Assembly: GCA_029959545.1 (NCBI GenBank) | Contig: JASCPH010000028.1 | Span: 1-39,142, forward strand | DNA length: 39,142 nt | Source: Microbacteriaceae bacterium PS02066 | Lineage (GTDB): Bacteria; Actinomycetota; Actinomycetes; Actinomycetales; Microbacteriaceae | Direction of reading: 5' to 3' | Shown: positions 16,957 to 25,379 of the stretch, piece after piece | Numbering within the stretch: the stretch's first letter is position 1 | Layout of the letters: each line of letters begins with the position of its first letter | Position numbers and translations under genes: made by a program | Notes under the pieces: generated by a model | Database searches by the model: none | Seen by the model: the letters and a program-made list of their open reading frames with translations, nothing else | Told to the model about the DNA's origin: nothing

Positions 16957-18298
16957 GCTGTTCCTCCGTCGTCCTCGACATCCGCGATATCAGGATGTCG
17001 TAATCACGCTGCTGCTGCGCGATCGCCGCGTCGACGTCGAGCGTCAGGACGCGCCGGTCGCGCATGACCCAGGCTCCTCCCACGAGAGACGAAGCGACGG
17101 ATGCCCCACTCGTGCCGTAAACGAGCGCTGCCTCGAGCGACTGCGCACCGGTCGGGCCACGGCCCACGTCGCGGATCGGAATCGCGATGAGGTCGGCGAC
17201 GGCGCCAGCACGGAGCGTCCCGTCGCCCTCCGTACCTCCGAGGGCACGATGACCGTTGACGGTCGCGATGCCGAGAATCTCGGCCGGGGTGAGCTCGTTC
17301 GGCACGTGAGACGTGAACGCGGCGAGCTTGCCGAGCGTGCGCATCTCCTCGAAGAGGTCGACGCCCGTGTTGTTGCACACGTTGTCGGAACCGAGCGAGA
17401 CGTTGACACCCGCGTCGAGCGCGGCACGGACGGGTGCGGCGGGCACGCCGGACTGCATCGCGACGGACGGGATGACCGCGATCGACGCGCGCGTGCCTGC
17501 CAACAGCGGCAGCTCGTCGACGGGCACCGTGTTGCAGTGCGCGAGGATCGTCGGCACCTCGAGCATGCCCATCGCGACGAGCTGCTCGAGGCCGCTCGTG
17601 CCGGTGTGCTCGCGGCACCAGTCGTCTTCTTCTGACGACGTGGAGAAATGCACGTGCAGGCCGGCGCCGAGGCGCGTGGCGGCCTCCAGCTCGGCCGCCA
17701 TGGCCTCGGGCGTGTTGTCGACGAAGTAGGCGTGCGGGCCGAGCCATCCCTGCACGATGTCGGACGCGCCCTGCATCGACTCGGCGAACGCCGTCGCCGC
17801 GGCGAGCTCGCGTGCCCGCGCGGCGTCGTCCCCGAGCTCGACGATGCCCCAAGCAAGTGCCGCGCGCAGCCCCGATTCAATGACGACGGGCGCGATGCGG
17901 TCGGCGTAGAAGTACTGATCGGCGAAGGCCGTGATGCCGTGCCGGATGAAGTCGGCGCAGCTGACCGCGACGGATGCCGGGACGAGCTCGGGCGTCAGGT
18001 GCGCCTCGCGTGTGCGCAGCACCGCGAGGAAGCCCTCCATCGTCAGCAGCGAGTGCCCCTCGGCGACGCCGCGCATGAGCGACATCGGGGTGTGCGCGTG
18101 GGTGTTGACAAGGCCCGGCATGACAAGGCTCGGCCCCAGGTCGACGACATCGGGACCGACCGGGCGGGGCCCGGTCAGCGCCGAGACGGCGACAATGCGA
18201 CCCGCGTCGAGCTCGATCACGCCGGGCTCGAACACGTCGCCCGTTCCGGTCCACACGATGTCGGCGACGATCAGTCGGGGGCTCTCGGGGGTGGTCAT
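16943..18298 (-). CDS. Amidohydrolase-family deaminase-like enzyme
   Basis: A 451-residue metal-dependent hydrolase of the subfamily that includes S-adenosylhomocysteine/methylthioadenosine/5'-deoxyadenosine deaminases and s-triazine hydrolases. Metal ligands are visible: H67 and H69 (NTHAHT), H217 (HVHFS), H254 (ILAHCN) and D305 (LGSDN). The segment after HVH lacks the glutamate that many of these deaminases carry (HxHxxE); here it reads HVHFST, although E223/E224 follow closely. Beside a nucleoside-type ABC importer, deamination of a purine-like nucleoside is the natural guess, but the missing Glu argues for a different reaction or substrate. The gene overlaps the ATPase gene by four bases and the DeoR gene by fourteen. 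Confidence 0.85.
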   Translation of the reverse strand: MTTPESPRLIVADIVWTGTGDVFEPGVIELDAGRIVAVSALTGPRPVGPDVVDLGPSLVMPGLVNTHAHTPMSLMRGVAEGHSLLTMEGFLAVLRTREAHLTPELVPASVAVSCADFIRHGITAFADQYFYADRIAPVVIESGLRAALAWGIVELGDDAARARELAAATAFAESMQGASDIVQGWLGPHAYFVDNTPEAMAAELEAATRLGAGLHVHFSTSSEEDDWCREHTGTSGLEQLVAMGMLEVPTILAHCNTVPVDELPLLAGTRASIAVIPSVAMQSGVPAAPVRAALDAGVNVSLGSDNVCNNTGVDLFEEMRTLGKLAAFTSHVPNELTPAEILGIATVNGHRALGGTEGDGTLRAGAVADLIAIPIRDVGRGPTGAQSLEAALVYGTSGASVASSLVGGAWVMRDRRVLTLDVDAAIAQQQRDYDILISRMSRTTEEQHGRG

Positions 18299-19827
18299 GC
18301 GGCATCCTTTCCGCCGGCCATGATGCGACCGATCCGTTCGCGGTCCACATCCGCCCGTTCGAACGGGCCGATCAGCTCACCCCGGTACATCACCGCGATG
18401 CGATGCGAGAGGGCGAGAACCTCGTCGAGTTCCGTTGACACCAGCAGCACACCGGAGCCCTCCGCACACGCCGCAAGCAGCGAGCGGTGGACGAACTCGA
18501 TCGAGCCGACGTCGAGGCCGCGCGTCGGCTGGTTCGCGAGAACGACAGCGGGTTCGCCGGCAAGCTCGCGACCGATGACAATCTTCTGCAGGTTGCCGCC
18601 GGAGAGCGAGCCGACGGCCCGCGCGGGGGCAGCACCGCGCACTTCGTAGTCGGCGATGACCTGCTGCGCGAACGCCCGGCGGGCCTTGCGCGCGATGACG
18701 CCGAGCCTGCTGAACCGGCGCGAGCGAAATGCCGTCGCCACGGCATTCTCTTCGAGGGTCGCGGTGAGGTTGAGGCCTACGGTCATGCGGTCGGCGGCGA
18801 TGTGGGCGAGCCCCGCCTCGCGAATGCGGGCAGGTTTGCGCCCAGCGACGGGCACGCCGCGGACCTCGACGGTACCGGCATCCAGGGGCAGGAGCCCCGC
18901 GATCGCCTCGATGAGTTCATCCTGGCCGTTGCCGCTGACGCCCGCGATGCCGAGGATCTCGCCACCGCGGATCTCGAACTGCACGCCTTCGGCGCCCTCG
19001 GGGGTCGCCGCGTGGCGCAGCCCGCTCACGCCGAGCACGGTGTCGCGCAGCGGTAGGACGGGTGGCTCGGTCTGCTGGGCGACGTCGCGCCCCACCATGA
19101 GGCGGGCAAGTTCGGCGTCGTCGACCTCGCCGCGCCGGAGCGTCGCGACGACGCGACCGCGTCGCATGACGACGATACGGTCGGCGACCGCCTGCACCTC
19201 CGGGAGCTTGTGCGAGATGAACAGCACCGATCGACCGCCGGCGGCAAGCCGACGGATGAGGGCTGTCAACTCCTCCGCCTCGCCGGGCGTGAGAACGGCG
19301 GTCGGCTCGTCGAAGATCAGGGTCTGTGCATCGGCGGCGAGCGCCTTGAGGATCTCGACTCGCTGCTGCGCACCGATCGACAGGGTGTCCACGCGCCGCG
19401 CAGGGTCGATCCGCAGGCCGCTCTCGTCCGCGAGCCGTGCGACGCGGGCGCGGGCGTGCTTGTCGTCATAAAGCCCGAGCCGCGCGGGTTCGCGGCCGAG
19501 GAGCACGTTCTGGGCGACAGTGAAGCTCGGCACGAGCTCGAAATGCTGATGCACCATGCCGAGGCCCGCCGCGATGGCATCCTGCGGATCGCTGATCGTC
19601 CGCGACTCACCCTCGATGAGGATCTCTCCGGCATCCGGATTATGCACTCCGAACAGCAGGTTCATGAGTGTGCTCTTGCCCGTGCCGTTCTCGCCGATGA
19701 TGGCGACGACCTCACCGGGCCAGACCTCGAACGACACGTCGGCGACAGCGAGCACGCCGGAGGAGGCGAAGTACTTGCGGAGCCCCCGCGTCTCCAGCCG
19801 CGGAACGCGCGTCGAGGTCTGGTCCAT
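18295..19827 (-). CDS. Nucleoside/sugar ABC importer, double ATP-binding protein
   Basis: A 510-residue protein with two fused ABC domains, as in RbsA and in the YufO/NupO nucleoside ATPases. The first half has Walker A GENGTGKST (45-53) and signature LSIGAQQRVEI; the second has a degenerate Walker A (GVSGNGQDEL) and signature LSGGNLQK, the pattern usual for this family, where one site is weak. It energises the two permeases encoded upstream. It lies 24 bp after the BMP lipoprotein gene, and its stop overlaps the amidohydrolase start by four bases. Confidence 0.94.
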   Translation of the reverse strand: MDQTSTRVPRLETRGLRKYFASSGVLAVADVSFEVWPGEVVAIIGENGTGKSTLMNLLFGVHNPDAGEILIEGESRTISDPQDAIAAGLGMVHQHFELVPSFTVAQNVLLGREPARLGLYDDKHARARVARLADESGLRIDPARRVDTLSIGAQQRVEILKALAADAQTLIFDEPTAVLTPGEAEELTALIRRLAAGGRSVLFISHKLPEVQAVADRIVVMRRGRVVATLRRGEVDDAELARLMVGRDVAQQTEPPVLPLRDTVLGVSGLRHAATPEGAEGVQFEIRGGEILGIAGVSGNGQDELIEAIAGLLPLDAGTVEVRGVPVAGRKPARIREAGLAHIAADRMTVGLNLTATLEENAVATAFRSRRFSRLGVIARKARRAFAQQVIADYEVRGAAPARAVGSLSGGNLQKIVIGRELAGEPAVVLANQPTRGLDVGSIEFVHRSLLAACAEGSGVLLVSTELDEVLALSHRIAVMYRGELIGPFERADVDRERIGRIMAGGKDAA

Positions 19828-19851
19828 GGTGATGTCCTTGTGGTGCTGAGG

Positions 19852-20937
19852 TCAGCTGCCGAGGCCGAGGGCCACGCAGTCGGCACTGGTCGGGTCGTTC
19901 AACGCGTCGCAGACCGTGAGGTCGCCCGCGAGGATCTGCTCCTTGAGTCCGCCGACCTGGGTCTGGATCTCGGGCAGCTGCGCGACCATGTCGGCGGGAC
20001 CGTTGTCGGCGAAGACGGTCGAGCCGTCATCCCACGAGAGCCCGCTGACGCCGTCGGACATGCCGGCCGCGACGAAGCCCGACTGGAAGTTCCCGTCCAT
20101 GGCCGCCTTGATGAGGTTGAACGTCGTCATGTCGACGCGCTTCATGACCGACGTGATGACGGTGCCGGGGGCATCGCCGTCCTGGTTCGAGTCGACGCCG
20201 ATCGCGTACGCTCCTTGGTCGGTCGCGGCGGTGAAAACACCCTGACCGGACAGACCCGCCACGGCGTAGACGATGTCGTTGCCGGCCTGATAGAGCGCGA
20301 GAGCGGCCTCCTGCCCGACGGACGGGTCGGAGTACTCGTTGTTGAGGTAGCTCGGCGTGACGACGCAGTCAGGGCACGCGGCCAGGACGCCCTGCTTGTA
20401 TCCGTAGAAGAACTGGTTGATGCCGGGGTTGTCGCCGCCGAGCACGGCGCCGACCTTCTTGGTCGTCGTGAGCGAGCCCGCGACGTAGCCGCCGAGGAAG
20501 CTCGAGTCGTTGACGTTGATCGAGTAGGCCTGCACGTTGTCCGGCAGCTCGTCGACGTAGATGTCGCTCGGCACCCCGAACAACTGGTCGGGGTTCTCGT
20601 TCGCGACAGCAAGCAGCGAGTCGGGGTCGAGGCCCGGCGCGAGGATGATGTCGGGGTGCGTCGCGACCGTCGAGCGCAGAACGGCCTCCTGCTGCGAGAC
20701 CGATTCAGCCTCGACGACGCGGCCCGTGACGCCGAGCTCCTGCTCGGCGAGCTTGGCGCCCGCGATCGACGAGTCGATGTAGCCGCCGTCGCCGGCTGCG
20801 CCGGGAGTCACGAGGGCGTAGGTGAAGGTCGCGTCATCGGTGCTCGTCGCGGCCGTGGACTCGCCGGCGCAGCCGGCGAGGGCCAGCACACCAGTGAGAG
20901 CGAGGGCAGCTGCGGCCGCCATTCGGGTTCGGGTCAT
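19852..20937 (-). CDS. BMP-family substrate-binding lipoprotein
   Basis: A 361-residue binding protein of the BMP/PnrA (Med) family, which binds nucleosides in the cases studied. Residues 1-22 are a lipoprotein signal ending in LALAGC (lipid-modified C23), so the mature protein is tethered outside the membrane. The mature region has the family's repeated Rossmann-like lobes (DGGYIDSSIAGAKLAEQE, HPDIILAPG, YVAGSLTTTKKVGAVLGGD, NDIVYAVAGLSGQGVF, GVDSNQDG). Cysteines near its C-terminus (VCDAL, ADCVAL) may form a disulfide. The start at 20937 is chosen for the signal peptide and the ATGA overlap with the permease; a longer upstream frame has no signal. Confidence 0.93.
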   Translation of the reverse strand: MTRTRMAAAAALALTGVLALAGCAGESTAATSTDDATFTYALVTPGAAGDGGYIDSSIAGAKLAEQELGVTGRVVEAESVSQQEAVLRSTVATHPDIILAPGLDPDSLLAVANENPDQLFGVPSDIYVDELPDNVQAYSINVNDSSFLGGYVAGSLTTTKKVGAVLGGDNPGINQFFYGYKQGVLAACPDCVVTPSYLNNEYSDPSVGQEAALALYQAGNDIVYAVAGLSGQGVFTAATDQGAYAIGVDSNQDGDAPGTVITSVMKRVDMTTFNLIKAAMDGNFQSGFVAAGMSDGVSGLSWDDGSTVFADNGPADMVAQLPEIQTQVGGLKEQILAGDLTVCDALNDPTSADCVALGLGS

Positions 20938-21914
20938 CGGTTCTCTCCTTGAGCGGATGTGGAAGTTGGAGCAGGGTGGGGCGTCTTTCGGCGGAGGGAC
21001 AGGCGCGAACTGCGTACCCACAGGCGCGTCACCTGCCCGCGGGACTTGGCGCGCAGTCCAACCAGGACCAGTGCGACAAACGCCGCGCCCTGGGGAATGA
21101 ACTGCGTGAGGTTGGCGGGTACGTCGAATTGCTGCAGGCGGATGCTGGCAGCGCTGGCCAATCCGAAGATGCCTGCCGCAGGAATCAGGAAGGCCGGCTT
21201 GTTGAGGGCGAGCAGGGCCGCCGTGATGCCGATCCAGCCGCGCTCGGCGCTCATGTTGCGGGTGAACAGACCGAGGTCACCGATCGACAGGTAGGCGCCG
21301 CCGAGCCCGGCGATCGCGCCGGCCGCGATGAGAGTGAGCACCTGCGTGCGTCCGACCTTGAGCCCCGCGCTCGCGGCGGCGCCGGGTGCCTCGCCGACGG
21401 CGAGCAGGTGCCGCCCGGGCCGCGTACGGAACCAGATCGCGATGAGCGCCACGAGGATGTACGCGAGGTAGACCAACCAGTTGAGCCGCGAGAACAGGTT
21501 GCCGACGAACGGCAGGTCGCTGAGCAGCGGGATCACGATCGCAGGCACCGTGTCGACGTCAGGCTTGTAGGTGCCGACGCCGCCGAGGAACGACCGCATG
21601 AAGAACACCGTGGACTGCAGCACCAGGATGTTCAGACCGATTGCGAGCACGACCAGGTCGACGCCGAACAGGTGCGCCATCGCCATGATCGCGCCGATGA
21701 CAGCTCCCGCCGCGGCGGCCGCGAGGACGCCGACGACGGTGTTGCCTGTCGTGGCGGCCACGAGGATGCCCACGAACGCGCCCATGAGCACCTTCGACTC
21801 GATCGCGAGGTTCAGCACCCCCGCGCGCGCCGAGAGCATCGAGGCAATCGCGGCGAACAGGATCGGGGTCGTCAGTCGGATACCGGAGTTGAGGAAGTCG
21901 GCGAAGAAGATCAT
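20934..21914 (-). CDS. ABC importer permease (NupQ/YufQ type)
   Basis: A 326-residue inner-membrane protein with about eight to ten hydrophobic helices, of the branched-chain amino acid/ribose-type permease family in the nucleoside branch. Recognisable stretches are the opening FLNSGIRLTTPILFAAI, the ARAGVLNLAIE segment and the EAPGAAASAGLKVGRT coupling loop that contacts the ATPase. It forms the transmembrane pore with the 371-residue partner encoded just upstream (four-base overlap). Its stop overlaps the BMP gene start by four bases. Confidence 0.93.
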   Translation of the reverse strand: MIFFADFLNSGIRLTTPILFAAIASMLSARAGVLNLAIESKVLMGAFVGILVAATTGNTVVGVLAAAAAGAVIGAIMAMAHLFGVDLVVLAIGLNILVLQSTVFFMRSFLGGVGTYKPDVDTVPAIVIPLLSDLPFVGNLFSRLNWLVYLAYILVALIAIWFRTRPGRHLLAVGEAPGAAASAGLKVGRTQVLTLIAAGAIAGLGGAYLSIGDLGLFTRNMSAERGWIGITAALLALNKPAFLIPAAGIFGLASAASIRLQQFDVPANLTQFIPQGAAFVALVLVGLRAKSRGQVTRLWVRSSRLSLRRKTPHPAPTSTSAQGENR

Positions 21915-23026
21915 GAGGCGTGGGCTCCGATTCGGCGGGGCCGCTCCGCGGCATCCATCACACGATTCGCTCGACGTCGCTCACGTGCCCTCTCGATGCG
22001 GGTGAGCAGCGGCGCCTGCACCGCGACGAGCACGATCATCAGGGCGAGCACCGTCGAGCCGATCTCGCGTGGGACTCCGAGCATGATCTGCAGGCCGTTG
22101 ACGGCCCCGACCGTGACCCCCGCGTAGAGGATGCCGACGATGCCGGCGCCGATCGCCGTCGTGCCACCGAGGATCGCGGCGGTCAGACCCGTGAGGCCCG
22201 TGCCGTCGCTGAACCCCTCGACGACGCGGTAGTTCGCCCCGAGCACCTGGATGCCGCCGCCGATGCCGGCGAGCGCGCCGCCGAGGAGACCCGCGCGCAA
22301 CACGCTCGACGACGCCGACATGCCCGCGTATCTCGCGAACAGGGTCGCCTCGCCGCTCATCCGCTGCTCGTAGCCGCGCGTCGTGCGGCTCATGTAGAAC
22401 CACACCGCGACGCACGCGATGATCGCGAGCACGAAGCCGACGCCGACCTTCGTGGAGGTGTCGAACAAGGCCAGGCGCGCGGTCGGCAGGATCGACGGGG
22501 TGTAGCCGACCGTCGACGCCTCGGCGCGAAGCGGATAGTTCACGAGGAAGTCGAGCAGGAGCCCCGCCATCGCGTTGAGAACGATCGTGATGATGAGCTC
22601 GTTGACGCCGAGGTAGACCTTGAGAATGGCGGGGATCACGCCCCACAAGGCGCCGACGATCGCCGCGGCGGCGAGGCACAGGACGGGGTGGATGCCGGCG
22701 GGCGCAGGGATCGCGAAACCGACGACGGCGGCAGCGAGGCCGCCGAGCGCGTACTGGCCTTCCTGTCCGATGCTGAACAGGCCGCTACGCAGGCTCACGA
22801 CGGCGCCCAGCGCGCAGAAGATGATCGGACCGGCGAGGCTCAGAGTGCCACCGAGGTTGCAGTATCCCGGATCGCAGCTGAACCCGGCCTGGATGACGGT
22901 GCCGGCGGCCTCCCACGGCGAGACGCCGAGAGACGAGATCAACAGTCCACCGATCGCCAACGCGAACACCACCGCGATCGCCGGCAGCGCCAGGCGCCAC
23001 GCGTTGCGCTGCACGCTCTCTCGCAT
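21911..23026 (-). CDS. ABC importer permease (NupP/YufP type)
   Basis: A 371-residue inner-membrane protein, first gene of the operon. It begins with one helix (residues about 12-32), a short extracytoplasmic loop containing CDPGYCNLGG, then LRSGLFSIGQEGQYALGG and the coupling loop MSGEATLFARYAGM. This longer partner architecture is typical of nucleoside ABC importers whose binding protein is BMP-type. A GAGGA Shine-Dalgarno sequence precedes the ATG. The 4-base overlap with the next permease indicates coupled translation. Confidence 0.93.
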   Translation of the reverse strand: MRESVQRNAWRLALPAIAVVFALAIGGLLISSLGVSPWEAAGTVIQAGFSCDPGYCNLGGTLSLAGPIIFCALGAVVSLRSGLFSIGQEGQYALGGLAAAVVGFAIPAPAGIHPVLCLAAAAIVGALWGVIPAILKVYLGVNELIITIVLNAMAGLLLDFLVNYPLRAEASTVGYTPSILPTARLALFDTSTKVGVGFVLAIIACVAVWFYMSRTTRGYEQRMSGEATLFARYAGMSASSSVLRAGLLGGALAGIGGGIQVLGANYRVVEGFSDGTGLTGLTAAILGGTTAIGAGIVGILYAGVTVGAVNGLQIMLGVPREIGSTVLALMIVLVAVQAPLLTRIERARERRRANRVMDAAERPRRIGAHAS

Positions 23027-23084
23027 CTGCCGGTCCTCGTTCTGCGTCGAACTCTTCGACGGTGGTTCGAGAATGACGGGCGCT

Positions 23085-23132
23085 TGTTACGAAATCACAG
23101 TGCCGATGTTTCTCTTGTGTTACTAATTCACA
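23085..23132. promoter_or_regulatory. Direct-repeat operator candidate upstream of the ABC/kinase operon
   Basis: Two 15-bp copies in the same orientation, TGTTACGAAATCACA (23085-23099) and TGTTACTAATTCACA (23118-23132), match at 13 positions and are 33 bp apart, about three helical turns. They lie 59-106 bp before the first gene of the minus-strand operon, in locally AT-rich DNA where the promoter must be. DeoR-family regulators often bind repeated sites of this kind, so the DeoR protein encoded in the operon is the likely ligand. This is inferred from position and repeat structure only. Confidence 0.55.
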
Positions 23133-23365
23133 TCGGGTGTAGATCAGAGCGCCGCCGCGCCTCCTGGCCCAGGTTTCCCCAGCGCGCGAGCCCCGCGGTC
23201 ACCGACCGTAGCCACGAACGCGGGGGCCGGTTCGAGGCAGCTGCCTTGCACTATTTTCCGCTCGTCGCAGGCTCCATACTCCGGTCGCTGACGGCGCTCA
23301 GCGAATCTATGACGGAAGACATGCGCGCCTACCAGAACATCCGTGCGCGCGGCGCCGTCGCTGCG
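23133..23365. other. Intergenic stretch, no gene recognised
   Basis: This is the rest of the gap between the operon and the epimerase pseudogene. An open frame on the plus strand runs into the epimerase start, but it has no recognisable protein signature. It presumably holds the epimerase promoter and one edge of the possible inserted block; no direct repeat or attachment site was seen. Confidence 0.4.
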
Positions 23366-24326
23366 ATGAGCACCGTGCTGGTGACCGGCGGCTCCGGCTA
23401 TCTGGGCACCCGGCTGATATCCGACCTGCTGGCCTCGGGTGTCAGTGTGCGCACGACGGTGCGCTCACTTGATGCAGAGACCGACCTGCGAGCGGCCGTA
23501 CGCCGCGGCGGCGCCGACGACGCCGGGCTCGAACTGACTGTGGCATCTGACCGACGATGCGGGCTGGTCGGACGCCGTCTCGGGCGTCGACGGCGTCTCT
23601 CACCTCGCGTCGCCCATGATCCAGACGGATGATGTCGACGAGGTCGTGCGACCCGCGCGGGATGGGGCGCTTCGCGTACTCCGGGCCGCGCGCGACGAAG
23701 GTGTGCATCGGGTCGTGCTGACGTCGTCGTTCGCTGCCGTCGGCTACTCGCCCAAGCCTGTCCGTGACTTCACCGAGCAAGACTGGACGGATCCCCGCAC
23801 CCCCGGGCTGCCCGCGTACCCACTCTCGAAAGTGGTCGCGGAGCGCGCGGCCTGGGATTTCATCGAACGAGAGGGCGGCGAGACCGAGCTCGTGGTGCTC
23901 AATCCGACCTGGATCGCCGGTCCGACACTGACGGCGAAGGCGCGGTCCTCCCTGCAGGTGTTCACCGCCATGCTCGGCGGACACATGGCATTCGCGCCTC
24001 GCCAGCGCTTCGGCATCGCCGACGTCCGCGACGTTGCCGATGCGCATCGCGCGGCCATGGCCGAACCGAGCGCCGCGGGCAAGCGTTACCTGGTGCTTGC
24101 CGACGGGCCGACGACGACATTCCTCGAGGTCGCCGATACTCTTCGCGACAGCCTCGGACGCGCCGCCGCGCTCGTTCCGACGCGCGAAGCAGCCGGAGAC
24201 GAGCTGCCGCCGCTGGTGATTCACAACGACCGCGCCAAAGCAGAACTCGGCCTGCGTCCACGACCGGTCCGAGACACGATCGTGGAGACCGCTCGAAGCC
24301 TCCAGGAGCTCGGAATGCTCGGCTGA
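23366..24326 (+). pseudogene. NAD-dependent epimerase/dehydratase (extended SDR), frameshifted
   Basis: An extended short-chain dehydrogenase split over two frames. The first part (from ATG 23366) has the NAD-binding VLVTGGSGYLGTRLISDLL and runs to about ELTVAS; the rest (DDAGWSDAVSGVDGVSHLASP, the VLTSSFAAVGYS serine region, YPLSKVVAE with catalytic YxxxK, and NPTWIAGP) is in another frame to the stop at 24326. At the join (23548-23552) the bases TGACC occur once; restoring a second tandem TGACC yields an uninterrupted AS-DLTDDAGW of 321 residues. So loss of one 5-bp unit by slippage is a simple explanation. The intact gene would reduce a ketone or act on a sugar nucleotide. It abuts the operon's upstream region and may once have been the target of the truncated MerR regulator. 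Confidence 0.8.
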
Positions 24327-24389
24327 CGGGTGTCTTAGGGTGGAGGAGACCGCGCCGCTGGGGTGATGGCGGTTTGACTGGAGAGATTC

Positions 24390-25352
24390 ATGCCGTCAGC
24401 GACGAAGAACGTCGGAATCATGCTGCCTCGCGACCTGCCCGTCTCGGAGGTCCTGGACTTCGCTCGGAGCGCCGAGGAGGCAGGCTTCGACGAGATCTGG
24501 GTCGTCGAGGACCTCGGCTACCGCGGCGGGATCGCGCAGGCGGCATCGGTGCTCGCAGTGACCTCCCACGTGACGGTCGGCGTGGGGATCCTGCCCGCCG
24601 CCGTGCGCAACGTCGCCTTCGCGGCCATGGAGATCGCCACCCTGGCCCAGCTGTACCCGGGGCGCGTCGTCGTCGGCATCGGTCACGGGATGCCGGGCTG
24701 GCTGACGTCGGTCGGATCATGGCCGCAGAAGCCGCTGACGTTCCTGCGCGAGTACGTGCTGGCACTCCGTGCTCTGCTGTCAGGGGCGCCGGGGCCGGAC
24801 CGTGGCGTGTACGTGAACGTCGAGGGCGTGCAGCTGAACGAGGTTCCCGATGTCGTTCCGCCCATCGTGCTCGGGGTCCGCGGGCCGAAGTCTCTCGCGG
24901 CGGTCGGTGAGATCGCGGATGGGGTGGTGCTCGCGGAACCGGCCGCACCGGAGTACATCGCTCATGCTCTGGAACAGATCGGCGACGTCGAAACCCGCGT
25001 CATCACCTACGACCTGGCGGTCGTGGCGGATTCGACGGATGCGGCACAGGCGATCGTCCGGCCGGCTCTGGCGGTCTTGGCCGAGAGCGACTGGCGACCC
25101 CACCTTCTCCCTCTGCCGTACGCGGACGAACTCTTGCAGCGCGCCGCGGAGCTGCCTGTCGACACCTTCACCCAGACGTTGCTGTCGGAATGGGTGAGGG
25201 AGCTCACGCTGTCGGGCACGGTCGACGAGGTGCGCGTCGGCATCCAGCGGCGGCACGACGCCGGCGCGACCACGGTCGTCTTCATCCCGGTGGGGGAAAA
25301 CCCCAGCGCGACGATGCATGCTCTCGCTGACGCTCTTCCGGATCGTCTCTGA
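24390..25352 (+). CDS. LLM-class flavin-dependent oxidoreductase
   Basis: A 320-residue luciferase-like monooxygenase-family TIM barrel using FMN or F420. Typical features are the N-terminal strand VGIMLPRD, FARSAEEAGFDEIWVVED, the TSHVTVGVGILPAAVRN turn, the ATLAQLYPGRVVVGIGHG segment that cradles the flavin phosphate, and a C-terminal AGATTVVFIPVG strand. In actinobacteria this group includes many F420-dependent reductases, and the sequence does not settle the cofactor. It starts 63 bp after the epimerase pseudogene and may share its transcript; otherwise it stands alone. Confidence 0.88.
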   Translation: MPSATKNVGIMLPRDLPVSEVLDFARSAEEAGFDEIWVVEDLGYRGGIAQAASVLAVTSHVTVGVGILPAAVRNVAFAAMEIATLAQLYPGRVVVGIGHGMPGWLTSVGSWPQKPLTFLREYVLALRALLSGAPGPDRGVYVNVEGVQLNEVPDVVPPIVLGVRGPKSLAAVGEIADGVVLAEPAAPEYIAHALEQIGDVETRVITYDLAVVADSTDAAQAIVRPALAVLAESDWRPHLLPLPYADELLQRAAELPVDTFTQTLLSEWVRELTLSGTVDEVRVGIQRRHDAGATTVVFIPVGENPSATMHALADALPDRL

Positions 25353-25379
25353 CGGGGCGGTGCTCGCGGTCGGCGGGGG

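Noticed and set aside
19210..20952. 580-codon plus-strand frame across the ABC operon
   Set aside because: Antisense to the ATPase and BMP genes, with no recognisable motif.
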